DNA of 20,664 nucleotides from Aigarchaeota archaeon (GTDB taxonomy: Archaea; Thermoproteota; Nitrososphaeria_A; Caldarchaeales; Wolframiiraptoraceae). The stretch is from the NCBI GenBank assembly GCA_025059415.1, contig JANXDQ010000016.1:1-20664 (forward strand). The letters run 5' to 3'. The notes beneath the pieces are model-generated. The model saw only the letters and a list, made by a program, of their open reading frames with translations. It was not told where the DNA came from and searched no databases. The position numbers were made by a program, and so were the translations under genes. Shown one piece after another: positions 1-6,710 of the stretch. Position 1 is the stretch's first letter. Every line of letters starts with the position of its first letter.

Positions 1-51
1 GATACTTGATCGGATACCGGAAGGTCGTGGGTTCGAATCCCACCGGGCCCA
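1..51 (+). tRNA. 3' part of an intron-containing tRNA, probably Ile(GAT)
   Basis: The window opens inside a tRNA gene. Visible parts are the T stem GTGGG/CCCAC (27-31, 39-43) around TTCGAAT, the 3' acceptor strand CGGGCCC (44-50) and discriminator A51. The 3' anticodon-stem strand is CCGGA (17-21). The bases before A16 look like the end of an intron. If the 3' splice bulge is A14-T15-A16, the four bases before it (TCGG, 10-13) would pair with tRNA positions 32-35 reading C-T-G-A, which points to anticodon GAN. With this acceptor stem, Ile(GAT) fits best, but the anticodon lies outside the window, so the isotype is an inference. Bases 22-51 are identical to the end of the CAT tRNA at 2789-2818. 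Confidence 0.8.
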
Positions 52-63
52 CTAAATCGCGTT

Positions 64-1029
64 TCACGGCATCTGGGCTTGGCAGATTGTAGCTCCAGCT
101 TTTACGACGTCGTTGGGGTCTATCATTGATGGTAGGGGCCACATCATCAAAACCTCATAGCTGAGTTTCATCGGTTTCTCCGCTTCTCCCACCCCGCCTA
201 GCAACAATTCGAGTAGGCTGGGCGTTGGCGGCTTTATCCACCTCGCTGGAGCATATTCAGGGAGGCCTGCCAGCCTTCTAGCCAAATTTATGGCGTCTTC
301 TAGGGATCCGACTTCATCTACTAGTCCGAGTTCGAGAGCCTGTGTCCCGAGAAATGGCCTCGCGGTTAAGACGTATTCCCAGTCCCTTATCTTGTCGCCC
401 CTCGTCTCCCGCACCCTGTCCGCGAAGACCTTCGCTACTGTGTCGACTATGGACTGCATTATCTCCTTTTCTTCATCCGTCATGCTCCTCCAAGAGCTCC
501 CGATGTCCTTTAACCTACCACTCTTAAACGTGTCCACGCCTATGCCCAGCTTCTCCATCAATTCCTCGAAATTCATCACCACCGAGACGGCGCCCACAGA
601 CCCCGTGACAGCGTGCGGCGACGCGACGACCCTGTCGCTTGGAAGTGAGATGTAGTATCCGCCAGATGCCCCATACTCGGCGATGTATGCCACCACCACT
701 CGATCCTCCGCGAGCCTCTCTATCATGATGTAAATTTCCTCGGAGGCCGCGGCGCTTCCACCTGGGCTATTTATCACGAGGACGACTGCCTTGGCTGAAG
801 GGTCTGCCTCAACCATTTTAATCAAGTTCTCAACTTTGCTGGGGGTCAAAGTTTCGCCTGAAAAAATTGCTAAAGGCGACTCCGTGTAGGAAATAGTTCC
901 GGAGAGCTCTATCAACGCGACGTATTCCACCCCCTTTACTTCCATCGTCGAAGTAGACCAAATCGCGGCTACGATGCCCGCTCCTATGAGGAGCCCGATT
1001 AGGAGCCAGATCCACCATTTAACGGCCAT
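64..1029 (-). CDS. sppA: Signal peptide peptidase SppA (peptidase family S49)
   Basis: A 321-residue membrane-anchored serine protease of the SppA family, which degrades signal peptides left in the membrane and other membrane-embedded peptides. One hydrophobic segment at residues 5-24 anchors it, with the catalytic domain presumably outside the cell. The nucleophile is Ser122 in the GASGGYY motif. The general base is expected at Lys174 in SGRLKD, which matches the Ser-Lys dyad of S49 enzymes. NSPGG at 87-91 is the oxyanion-region motif of the family. The length suits the short archaeal/Gram-positive form with one protease domain, not the double-domain E. coli form. The ATG at 1029 directly precedes the membrane anchor. 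The gene lies 35 bases downstream of the flavin reductase gene on the same strand and may be cotranscribed with it. Confidence 0.93.
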   Translation of the reverse strand: MAVKWWIWLLIGLLIGAGIVAAIWSTSTMEVKGVEYVALIELSGTISYTESPLAIFSGETLTPSKVENLIKMVEADPSAKAVVLVINSPGGSAAASEEIYIMIERLAEDRVVVAYIAEYGASGGYYISLPSDRVVASPHAVTGSVGAVSVVMNFEELMEKLGIGVDTFKSGRLKDIGSSWRSMTDEEKEIMQSIVDTVAKVFADRVRETRGDKIRDWEYVLTARPFLGTQALELGLVDEVGSLEDAINLARRLAGLPEYAPARWIKPPTPSLLELLLGGVGEAEKPMKLSYEVLMMWPLPSMIDPNDVVKAGATICQAQMP

Positions 1030-1064
1030 GTCTCAGAAACTGATCCGCCCAGCTGATTATAAGT

Positions 1065-1619
1065 TTATTTCCGGAGCTTCGGTTGAATGATTTCTCTTGG
1101 GATCGTGAAAAGTCTCCCACCCAAGTGGAGGGGTAGACCTATCTTCTCGATGTTCCACCCATCTTTGGAAAAGACCTCCTTCGAGGCATATGCATCTAAG
1201 ACTTCCCCGATGAATATCGTGCATTCTCCAGAATCTACGTAGTTATGTAGTTTACACTCGAGATAGGCCGCGCATTCTTTTATTATCGGCGGCTTAACCC
1301 TCCTCGCCGGCTCGGGAGTGAGATTCGCCAACCTGAACTTGTTGACGTTTCTACCACTTCTAGTGCCGCAAATCCAGATCGCCTCCAAATATTCCCGTCC
1401 CAATATATTTACAGTAAACTCCCCAGATTCCTTAATCAACTCATTTGTGTATGATTCCCGACCTATTGCGATGGCTATCATCGGAGGCTCCTCGCTCACC
1501 GGCATATTCCACGCGCAAGCCATGACGTTGGGCCTACCACTCCTCGACACAGATGCGACCAAGACCGTTATACATGGATGCAGAAGCTTATAGAAGCCAT
1601 CTAGAACACTAACATACAT
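1065..1619 (-). CDS. Flavin reductase-like FMN-binding protein
   Basis: A 184-residue protein of the flavin reductase-like family (FMN-binding split barrel; DIM6/NTAB and HpaC relatives), expected to bind FMN and to use NAD(P)H to reduce flavin or a metal/quinone substrate. The family pattern is clear: a strand with P near residue 15 (LHPCITVLV), the SRSGRPNVMACAW segment, PPMIAIAI, then GEFTVN followed by ICGTRSGRNVNKF. The start chosen is the ATG at 1619 because GGTGGG sits about 9 bases upstream. An in-frame TTG at 1640 would add seven residues but has the ribosome-binding site inside the coding region. It precedes sppA by 35 bases on the same strand. The physiological substrate cannot be read from the sequence. 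Confidence 0.88.
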   Translation of the reverse strand: MYVSVLDGFYKLLHPCITVLVASVSRSGRPNVMACAWNMPVSEEPPMIAIAIGRESYTNELIKESGEFTVNILGREYLEAIWICGTRSGRNVNKFRLANLTPEPARRVKPPIIKECAAYLECKLHNYVDSGECTIFIGEVLDAYASKEVFSKDGWNIEKIGLPLHLGGRLFTIPREIIQPKLRK

Positions 1620-1745
1620 TTCAATACACCCACCTAACAAGGAAAAAGGCTAGGACTTAGCCATTGCCCCACACCGGGTAATACCACGAGCCCATCGTAG
1701 CGAATTCTTAATTACATCGTTATATCCCATATCTCTCCGAGGCAA

Positions 1746-2354
1746 ATGGGAGGATTTTATACCCTACCGGAACTCCCCTATAACTACGGTGATTTGGCGC
1801 CGTATATTTCCGAGGAACAGCTGAGGATCCACCATCAAAAACATCACCAAGCCTATGTAACCGGTGCAAACGACCTCCTGAAGAGGCTCGATGAAGCGAG
1901 AAAAACAGATGAAAAGATTGATGTCAAGTCCCTTCTCAAGGCTTTATCATTCAACATAGGCGGCCACGTCCTCCACTCGCTCTACTGGAGAAACCTGGCG
2001 CCCGCGGGGAAGGGCGGTGGAAAGCCTGGAGGGAGGCTCGGAGACCTCTTGGAAAAGGAGTTCGGCGGCTTCGATAGATTCAAGTGGGAATTCACGCAGG
2101 CGGCTTTGACCGTGGAGGGATCGGGGTGGGCCGCCCTAACATATTGCGGGCTGACGGATAGACCGCTGATAATGCAGATTGAGAAGCATAATCTCAACAT
2201 CTATCCTATGTTCCGCATCCTGATGGTCGTGGACTCATTCGAACACGCATACTACATAGACTACAAGAATGATCGAGCAAAGTATCTAGAATCCCTCTGG
2301 AACATAATAAACTGGGATGAGGTAGGGAGGCGGCTAGAAGAACTGCTGAGATAA
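1746..2354 (+). CDS. sod: Superoxide dismutase, Fe/Mn type
   Basis: A 202-residue cytoplasmic superoxide dismutase that converts superoxide to oxygen and peroxide. All four metal ligands are visible: His29 (RIHHQKHH), His77 (HVLHSLYW), Asp163 and His167 (DSFEHAYYIDYKNDR). The ligand motif has Phe where many family members have Trp (DxWEH). Gly-rich GKGGGKPGG at 88-96 and WNIINWDEV near the C-terminus are also typical. Whether it uses Fe, Mn or both cannot be decided from sequence. The ATG start is supported by GAGG four bases upstream (1739-1742), and A+T-rich promoter-like sequence lies at 1706-1727. It stands alone on the plus strand between the divergent flavin reductase gene and tRNA-Glu. 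Its presence suggests at least occasional exposure to oxygen. Confidence 0.95.
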   Translation: MGGFYTLPELPYNYGDLAPYISEEQLRIHHQKHHQAYVTGANDLLKRLDEARKTDEKIDVKSLLKALSFNIGGHVLHSLYWRNLAPAGKGGGKPGGRLGDLLEKEFGGFDRFKWEFTQAALTVEGSGWAALTYCGLTDRPLIMQIEKHNLNIYPMFRILMVVDSFEHAYYIDYKNDRAKYLESLWNIINWDEVGRRLEELLR

Positions 2355-2436
2355 CTCAAAGGCACCCCCCTATTTTTATCACCCACGACCCCTAGAGCAA
2401 GATATTAATTAATCCCATAGAAACTCCATTATGGTA

Positions 2437-2533
2437 GCTCCGGTAGTATAGCCCGGACAAGTATACAGGCTTCCATGGAGCCGTACAATGGCCTTTCGAG
2501 CCAGGGACCCGGGTTCAAATCCCGGCCGGAGCA
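2437..2533 (+). tRNA. tRNA-Glu(TTC) with intron at position 27/28
   Basis: The acceptor stem GCTCCGG/CCGGAGC (2437-2443, 2526-2532) with discriminator A2533 is the archaeal Glu acceptor. The T arm is CCGGG-TTCAAAT-CCCGG. The anticodon loop CTTTCGA (2493-2499) carries TTC at 2495-2497, closed by TGGC (2489-2492) and GCCA. Removing 22 bases (2467-2488) joins C2466 to T2489, completes a 5-bp anticodon stem CTGGC/GCCAG and gives a 75-base mature tRNA. No CCA is encoded. Confidence 0.93.
2467..2488 (+). other. 22-base tRNA-Glu intron at non-canonical site 27/28
   Basis: The ends fit a bulge-helix-bulge substrate for the archaeal splicing endonuclease. The first bulge is A2465-C2466/A2467. The central 4-bp helix is GTAT (2461-2464) with GTAC (2483-2486). 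The second bulge is A2487-A2488/T2489. Inside the intron, GGCTTC (2468-2473) pairs with GGAGCC (2477-2482) around a three-base loop. There is no base ambiguity at either junction. Confidence 0.85.
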
Positions 2534-2716
2534 TACAACTACTATTTCCTTACTCTATTTTATCGAGGACGTATTGATCGCTCGGAAGCCGAGGTGTAAG
2601 AATTATCTCGCCCTGAAAATCTTCTTCGGCATAGAAATAGAATATCGAGCATCCTTGGTGGATCCCTTATAATTCGGGATAAGCATTAAATCTAAGTTTA
2701 CTTCGTGATAGTCTGG

Positions 2717-2818
2717 GGGCCCGTAGCTCAGCCTGGTGGAGCGGCGGGCTCATAGGGGAGAATTATGATACCTCCCTTAGAAACCCGTAGGTCGTGGGTT
2801 CGAATCCCACCGGGCCCA
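2717..2818 (+). tRNA. tRNA with CAT anticodon (elongator Met or Ile2), intron at 37/38
   Basis: Acceptor GGGCCCG (2717-2723) pairs with CGGGCCC (2811-2817), and the discriminator is A2818. D stem GCTC/GAGC, anticodon stem GCGGG (2744-2748)/CCCGT (2784-2788), loop CTCATAA after splicing with CAT at 2751-2753, T stem GTGGG/CCCAC. The first pair is G-C, unlike a typical archaeal initiator. The 3' 30 bases are identical to those of the partial tRNA at the left edge, which may be Ile(GAT), so this could be Ile2 (C34 modified to agmatidine) or elongator Met. The sequence alone does not decide. Confidence 0.9.
2755..2782 (+). other. 28-base intron in the CAT tRNA (canonical 37/38 site)
   Basis: GGGAG (2756-2760) pairs with CTCCC (2772-2776). 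CTCA (2749-2752) pairs with TTAG (2777-2780) with one mismatch. The bulges T2753-A2754/G2755 and A2781-A2782/A2783 place the cuts after A2754 and after A2782. This is the usual bulge-helix-bulge layout next to the anticodon stem. Confidence 0.82.
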
Positions 2819-2905
2819 TAACTCACTTCCAAAAACATTTGTAGAGGTTGATTCTCTTGAGATCAGGAAAGGGGAGAAAATATTGGAAATGTTTTGACTC
2901 GTGGT

Positions 2906-4090
2906 TTATCTGCCTTTCTTGCTGTATAGCTGGAATGGCAATGTGAAGATTTTCACGGCTCCGGTCGCGTCTCTCTGATCGAATCCTGCGGCCTTCAAAC
3001 TCCTTATCTCCGGTGCGAAGAGCGCGTCCGAGGATTCCCTCTCAATTATCTGGAACGCGTTCTTCATCAGCTTGATCGTCACTTTTCCATTCACCCATCT
3101 CTGCGTCGAGTCTATGAATGCGTCCAGGTCCTTTCGGAGTGGGTGAATCCAGAGCCCGTGGTAAACCATGTCGGCCCAGAGCTGGTCTATTTGACGCTTC
3201 AGCCTGAGCTGTTCCTTAGTTAGTGTTAGGTGCTCTAGATCCGCGTGCGCGGCCAGCAGCACGGTCGCTGCGGGCGCCTCATAGATCTCCCTCGACTTAA
3301 ACCCAATCATCCCATCCTCGAGAATATCTATCTTCCCGATTCCATATTCCCCAACGATGTAGTTAAGCTTCACAATCATCTCGACCGGGTCCTTCATGCC
3401 ATCTACTTCGACCGGGATTCCCCCCTCGAATTTTATTGTGATTTCTTTCGGCTTATCCGGAACCTCATTCAGGGGCTTAACCCAATAATATTCCTCATCT
3501 GGACATTGGGTCTTCAAATCCTCGAATTGGCCGCTTCCGATGGAGTGCGACCAGAGGTTTACGTCCCCGCCTATCTTGCCCTTGGGCTTCTTGATCTCTA
3601 TCCCATATTTCCTCAACATCTCCTCTTCTTGAGTCCTAGTTAAGTTCAGTTCCCTGACTGGCGCGATCACGTTGAGGTGTGGTCCGACGTACTTGAATGC
3701 TACCTCTAATCTGAATTGGTCGTTTCCCTTCCCAGTCGCGCCGTGGGCAACGTAGTCTATGCCCTCCTTGACGGCGATCTCCGCGGCCTTTAGGCCTATC
3801 AGGATCCTACTCATCGAGGTCCCTACGGGGTATCCCTCATAGCTTCCATTGGCCTTGATGCACCGGTGGACATATTCCTTGACGAACTCCTTCTTCGCGT
3901 CGATGAACCTCAGGTCTATGCCGAGTTTGTCGGCCCTTTCTTTCGCCATTTTTACCTCGTCATCTCCCTGCCCCACGTCGACGAGAACCCCGACGACTTC
4001 CTTGAAGCCATAATGCTCCCTTAGGAGGATCGCTATTAGCGTGGAGTCTAATCCGCCGGAGTAGGCTAATACGACTTTTCCTCCATTCAT
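2906..4090 (-). CDS. argG: Argininosuccinate synthase
   Basis: A 394-residue cytoplasmic enzyme that joins citrulline and aspartate, with ATP cleaved to AMP and pyrophosphate, to make argininosuccinate: the penultimate step of arginine synthesis. The N-terminal PP-loop is at residues 9-17 (AYSGGLDST); many family members have SGGLDTS here, so the Ser/Thr order is swapped. The substrate-binding segment ATGKGNDQFRLE is present, as are GDVNLWSHSIGSGQ and the C-terminal tetramer helix. Length is normal for the family. The start is the only sensible ATG. It follows argH by 51 bases on the same strand; that gap has an A+T-rich box (4108-4116) about 22 bases before the start codon, so argG may be read both from argH and on its own. 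Confidence 0.97.
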   Translation of the reverse strand: MNGGKVVLAYSGGLDSTLIAILLREHYGFKEVVGVLVDVGQGDDEVKMAKERADKLGIDLRFIDAKKEFVKEYVHRCIKANGSYEGYPVGTSMSRILIGLKAAEIAVKEGIDYVAHGATGKGNDQFRLEVAFKYVGPHLNVIAPVRELNLTRTQEEEMLRKYGIEIKKPKGKIGGDVNLWSHSIGSGQFEDLKTQCPDEEYYWVKPLNEVPDKPKEITIKFEGGIPVEVDGMKDPVEMIVKLNYIVGEYGIGKIDILEDGMIGFKSREIYEAPAATVLLAAHADLEHLTLTKEQLRLKRQIDQLWADMVYHGLWIHPLRKDLDAFIDSTQRWVNGKVTIKLMKNAFQIIERESSDALFAPEIRSLKAAGFDQRDATGAVKIFTLPFQLYSKKGR

Positions 4091-4141
4091 AATCTCGGTG
4101 AAAACAACTAAATAAGTGCCTAATAAATGTTAATTCTTAGA

Positions 4142-5647
4142 TTATCTTATAAGCATAAAAATGGTTTCTTCGAATTTTTCCCTCGATCTCAATAGTTTTT
4201 TAAGGTTTATCTCAAACCCCTCGGCGGTCTTTTCAAGGCTTTCCCGCCTCTCCTCGAGCACTCTCGCGATCTCATTCGGAGTTGAAGCCCCCGCGGTCTT
4301 CCGGGCTTTAGTGGCTTCTTTTGGATTTATCGCCTTCCTGAGGTCTTCTTCGGGGAGATTTACCCTTTTTCCAAGAACTTTTTCGGATACGTCCTCTAAT
4401 GTCTTATAGTCTAGGTCCTTTAACGACTTTTCTTCATCATGAAGTTGTCTGACGAGGGCTCCCACGAGTTTATGGGCGTCTCTCAGCGAGAGTTTCGCGT
4501 GAATCATGAGGGCCTCTGCGAGCTCTATGGCAGGCGCATAGCTCTCCTCAACGCGTTCCAGAATCCTTTCTTCCCTGAATCTTATTCCCTGAACAACTTT
4601 TGTGAGTATCTTGGCGGAATCTCTGGCCTCCTTTAAGGCCTCCCATATGAGAGTTTTCGCCTCTTGTAGGTCTCGATTATAGCCGGTGGGCGTGCCCTTC
4701 ATTATGGTCAAAAGGCTCGTTAGTAATCCGATGATCTTCCCCGACTTCGCTCTCAACAACTCGAGGATGCATGGGTTCTTCTTATGCGGCATCACGCTTG
4801 AGGGGGATGCGAGCTCATCTGGGAGCTCCACGTACCCGAACTCGCTCGACGACCAAATTATCAGGTCCTCGGCGACCCTGCTGAGGTTTGTCATCATTAT
4901 TGCGGCGACCGCTACTGCTTCTAATGCAAAGTCCCTAGAGCTCACGGCATCAACGGAGTTTTCGACGAGTCCATCAAATCCTAGGAGTTCTGCGACTCTA
5001 TTCCTGTTTAGTGGCAGTGTTGAGCCCGCGATCGCGCATGCCCCTAATGGGGACTTATTGACCCTGTGATAGCAGGCCTCCAACCTTTCTAAATCTCTCA
5101 GCAAGTGATCTAAGTGGGCCAATAGATAATGGGAAATGTATCCTACTTGGGCATGCTGTAGATGTGTGTAGTGGATGATCATGGCCTCCTTTTCCTCCTC
5201 GGCCCTCGAGAGAAGCGCCCTTCCAAGCGATAAAGCCTCCCGCCAGATCTCCAAAAGATATCTTCGAACCCTGAGCCTGATGTCTAGGGCGACTTGATCA
5301 TTTCTCGATCTTCCGCTGTGAACCTTCCCCCCAACTTCTCTACCAACGCGGGATATGATATATGACTCTATTAGCTCGTGAACGTCCTCGAATCCGCCGC
5401 GTAACTCGATTTTTCCCTCAGCCGCCTCCCCCTTTAACTCCTCGAGGGCTCGGAGTATTTGCCGAGCCTCATCCCCGGATATTATCCCCTGCTCATAGAG
5501 CATTATCACATGCGCCTGAGTTCCCTCTATGTCCTCCAAGAGTATTTCCTCATCATCCCTGAGGGAGGAGAGGTAGCTCACCGCCTCTTCATCCATTTCC
5601 TTTCCAAGTCGAGATCGATATAACCCACCTTCTCCACTTGAACTCAT
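4142..5647 (-). CDS. argH: Argininosuccinate lyase
   Basis: A 501-residue lyase of the fumarase/aspartase superfamily that splits argininosuccinate into arginine and fumarate. Recognisable motifs in order are KVHSGRSRNDQVALD near residues 107-121, the THLQHAQ segment with the catalytic-site His near residue 161, and the mobile-loop signature PSSVMPHKKNP near residues 281-291, which carries the catalytic Ser. The length is at the upper end of the normal range because the C-terminal helical region ends in a charged extension. The ATG at 5647 lies about 29 bases from a TATA-like box, so the message may be leaderless. It sits between a small RAM-domain gene (41-base gap) and argG (51-base gap), which forms an arginine-synthesis group. 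Confidence 0.97.
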   Translation of the reverse strand: MSSSGEGGLYRSRLGKEMDEEAVSYLSSLRDDEEILLEDIEGTQAHVIMLYEQGIISGDEARQILRALEELKGEAAEGKIELRGGFEDVHELIESYIISRVGREVGGKVHSGRSRNDQVALDIRLRVRRYLLEIWREALSLGRALLSRAEEEKEAMIIHYTHLQHAQVGYISHYLLAHLDHLLRDLERLEACYHRVNKSPLGACAIAGSTLPLNRNRVAELLGFDGLVENSVDAVSSRDFALEAVAVAAIMMTNLSRVAEDLIIWSSSEFGYVELPDELASPSSVMPHKKNPCILELLRAKSGKIIGLLTSLLTIMKGTPTGYNRDLQEAKTLIWEALKEARDSAKILTKVVQGIRFREERILERVEESYAPAIELAEALMIHAKLSLRDAHKLVGALVRQLHDEEKSLKDLDYKTLEDVSEKVLGKRVNLPEEDLRKAINPKEATKARKTAGASTPNEIARVLEERRESLEKTAEGFEINLKKLLRSREKFEETIFMLIR

Positions 5648-5668
5648 TTAGGGTAAGATTTCTAAAGG

Positions 5669-5680
5669 CTTCTAAATAAC
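5669..5680 (-). promoter_or_regulatory. TATA-like box before argH
   Basis: On the minus strand the A+T-rich element TTATTTAGAAG is centred about 29 bases from the argH ATG, the distance expected for archaeal box A of a leaderless transcript. No upstream BRE is clearly recognisable. Confidence 0.35.
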
Positions 5681-5688
5681 TTATGTTG

Positions 5689-5970
5689 TCACTCTACGGC
5701 CTCTACGCCCTCCCGTTTATATATGTGGAGAACAATGGAGGTAACAACGCTCTTAACCCCGGGGATCCTAAGTACACGATCTTTAAGAAAGTTCCTGAAG
5801 TCACTTATGTCCTTAGTGACGACGATCGCCACCACGTCGAATTCACCTGTGACCTCATAAACGTCCACGACTTCGGGGAGTTTCGTCAATTCCCTGCCGA
5901 CTTTCTCCAACTGGTTTGACTCAACGAATACATGCATTATTGCTGTAACCACGCCTTTATTACTCAGCAT
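5689..5970 (-). CDS. Stand-alone Lrp/AsnC-type RAM-domain protein
   Basis: A 93-residue protein that is only the ligand-binding (RAM) half of an Lrp/AsnC regulator, with no DNA-binding helix-turn-helix. The fold is clear: a first strand TAIMHVFVE, the helix LEKVGRELTKLPEVVDVYEV, the signature TGEFDVVAIVVTKD at about residues 40-53, then a second helix and IPGVKSVVTSIVLHIYK. Stand-alone RAM proteins form oligomers that bind amino acids and can modulate full-length Lrp partners; that role here is an inference. It lies 41 bases upstream of argH on the same strand, so it may sense arginine or a precursor. The start used is ATG at 5970, which lies about 29 bases from a TATA-like box. An in-frame GTG at 5952 is an alternative and would give a start closer to that of typical RAM proteins. 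Confidence 0.88.
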   Translation of the reverse strand: MLSNKGVVTAIMHVFVESNQLEKVGRELTKLPEVVDVYEVTGEFDVVAIVVTKDISDFRNFLKDRVLRIPGVKSVVTSIVLHIYKREGVEAVE

Positions 5971-5993
5971 GCCGAATTCTCGAATAACGCCTA

Positions 5994-6003
5994 CTTAAAT
6001 AGT
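5994..6003 (-). promoter_or_regulatory. TATA-like box before the RAM-domain gene
   Basis: The minus strand reads CTATTTAAGT here, centred about 29 bases from the ATG at 5970, a spacing that suggests a leaderless transcript beginning at or near that ATG. Confidence 0.45.
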
Positions 6004-6065
6004 TAAATTCGGAAAGGCGATTTCAGGGATCTTTCTCCACCGACAGATCTCCCCCATAGGAGCTG

Positions 6066-6138
6066 TGGACCGGGCGGGATTTGAACCCGCGACCTCCCGC
6101 GTGCGAGGCGGGCGATCTCCCAGCTGATCTACCGGCCC
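6066..6138 (-). tRNA. tRNA-Ala(CGC)
   Basis: The minus strand folds as a 73-base intronless tRNA: acceptor GGGCCGG/CCGGTCC with the G3-U70 wobble that identifies alanine tRNAs, discriminator A, anticodon stem CCCGC/GCGGG around loop CTCGCAC (anticodon CGC, reading GCG), and T arm GCGGG-TTCAAAT-CCCGC. No CCA is encoded. Confidence 0.97.
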
Positions 6139-6163
6139 TAAATTTGAAATTTTAAGAAGGCCG

Positions 6164-6173
6164 TCTTTAAATC
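6164..6173 (-). promoter_or_regulatory. TATA-like box for tRNA-Ala
   Basis: The minus strand carries AGATTTAAAG centred about 30 bases upstream of the tRNA 5' end, a typical archaeal box A position for a stable RNA gene. Confidence 0.5.
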
Positions 6174-6188
6174 TTTTAGTCCTCAGAA

Positions 6189-6365
6189 TTATGCGAGGAA
6201 CTTTTTGGGCTTTAACCAGTTATACTTTCTCCATTTCTTTGTTTCTCCGAAGCCGCAGTGGGCACATCGTCCCTTACCTATATTGAATGAGTGTCTTCCG
6301 CAGCGCCTACACCTTATGTGGACTACTTTGTTCCTCTTACCGAAGGATGGTGTTCCCTTACTCAC
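6189..6365 (-). CDS. rpl37e: Large-subunit ribosomal protein L37e (eL37)
   Basis: A 58-residue basic zinc-finger protein of the large ribosomal subunit. It begins MSKGTPSFGKRNK, which is highly typical of L37e, and has a Cys4 zinc site: Cys19 and Cys22 (CRRC), then Cys34 and Cys37 (CAHC). It ends KYNWLKPKKFLA. The start codon is GTG at 6365-6363; it overlaps the TGA stop of the lsm gene by four bases (GTGA), and GGTGAGGAG in the end of lsm serves as the ribosome-binding site. This implies translational coupling. The lsm-rpl37e pair is widely conserved in archaea. Confidence 0.97.
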   Translation of the reverse strand: MSKGTPSFGKRNKVVHIRCRRCGRHSFNIGKGRCAHCGFGETKKWRKYNWLKPKKFLA

Positions 6366-6610
6366 TTCTCCTCACCTTCTTTTATGGTAGGAGATATCAT
6401 CATGACGTTATCTCCTCTAACCACTATTGTGCCGAGCCTCTTCTGCGTCGAGCTCTCATCTGAGACCTCCTCGGCCTCTTCTAGGACCAGGTTCATGTGT
6501 TGGTCGTATCCTTGTAGGATTCCGCGGAGGAGCCTCCCGCCCCTTAGCCTTACGAGGACCGTGCTGCCGAGACTTTTCGAGAGTATTTTTAGGGAAATAT
6601 CGGATGACAA
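6362..6610 (-). CDS. lsm: Sm-like archaeal protein (Lsm/SmAP)
   Basis: An RNA-binding protein of the Lsm/Sm family; these form six- or seven-membered rings that bind U-rich RNA and take part in RNA handling. The Sm1 motif (GSTVLVRLRGGRLLRGILQGYDQHMNL, broken here only by family variation) and the Sm2 motif (GTIVVRGDNVMMISP) are complete. The reading frame is open as far back as 6802, but that extension matches nothing in the family and runs into the divergent gene at 6711. The TTG at 6610 (82 residues, beginning SSDISLKILSKSLGS) gives the usual family length and has GGGAG just upstream; a TTG at 6619 is the other candidate. A TATA-like stretch (ATTAATATTG) lies near 6645-6655, consistent with a start near 6610-6620. 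It overlaps rpl37e by four bases. Confidence 0.93.
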   Translation of the reverse strand: MSSDISLKILSKSLGSTVLVRLRGGRLLRGILQGYDQHMNLVLEEAEEVSDESSTQKRLGTIVVRGDNVMMISPTIKEGEEK

Positions 6611-6710
6611 TTCTCCCAACCCACATGACTTCCATCCATAGACCAATATTAATCTTTCCGGCATCGTGGTAATATCAAACACATACTCACAATATATCCA
6701 GGAAATATGA

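Noticed and set aside
290..655. Plus-strand open frame of 121 codons
   Set aside because: It lies opposite sppA, has a Ser/Pro/Thr-rich composition typical of an antisense frame and shows no domain; the minus strand gives a complete S49 protease.
2437..2533. Alternative tRNA-Glu splice at 2471/2472 and 2486/2487 using CCAT/ATGG pairing
   Set aside because: A 4-bp helix and bulges can be drawn, but the product would have a 12-base anticodon loop, so it is not a functional tRNA; the 27/28 site gives a normal one.
2475..2672. Open frame of 65 codons on the plus strand
   Set aside because: It begins inside the tRNA-Glu intron and runs through the tRNA 3' half; the product has no domain pattern. 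The rest of 2534-2716 holds only A+T-rich upstream sequence of the next tRNA.
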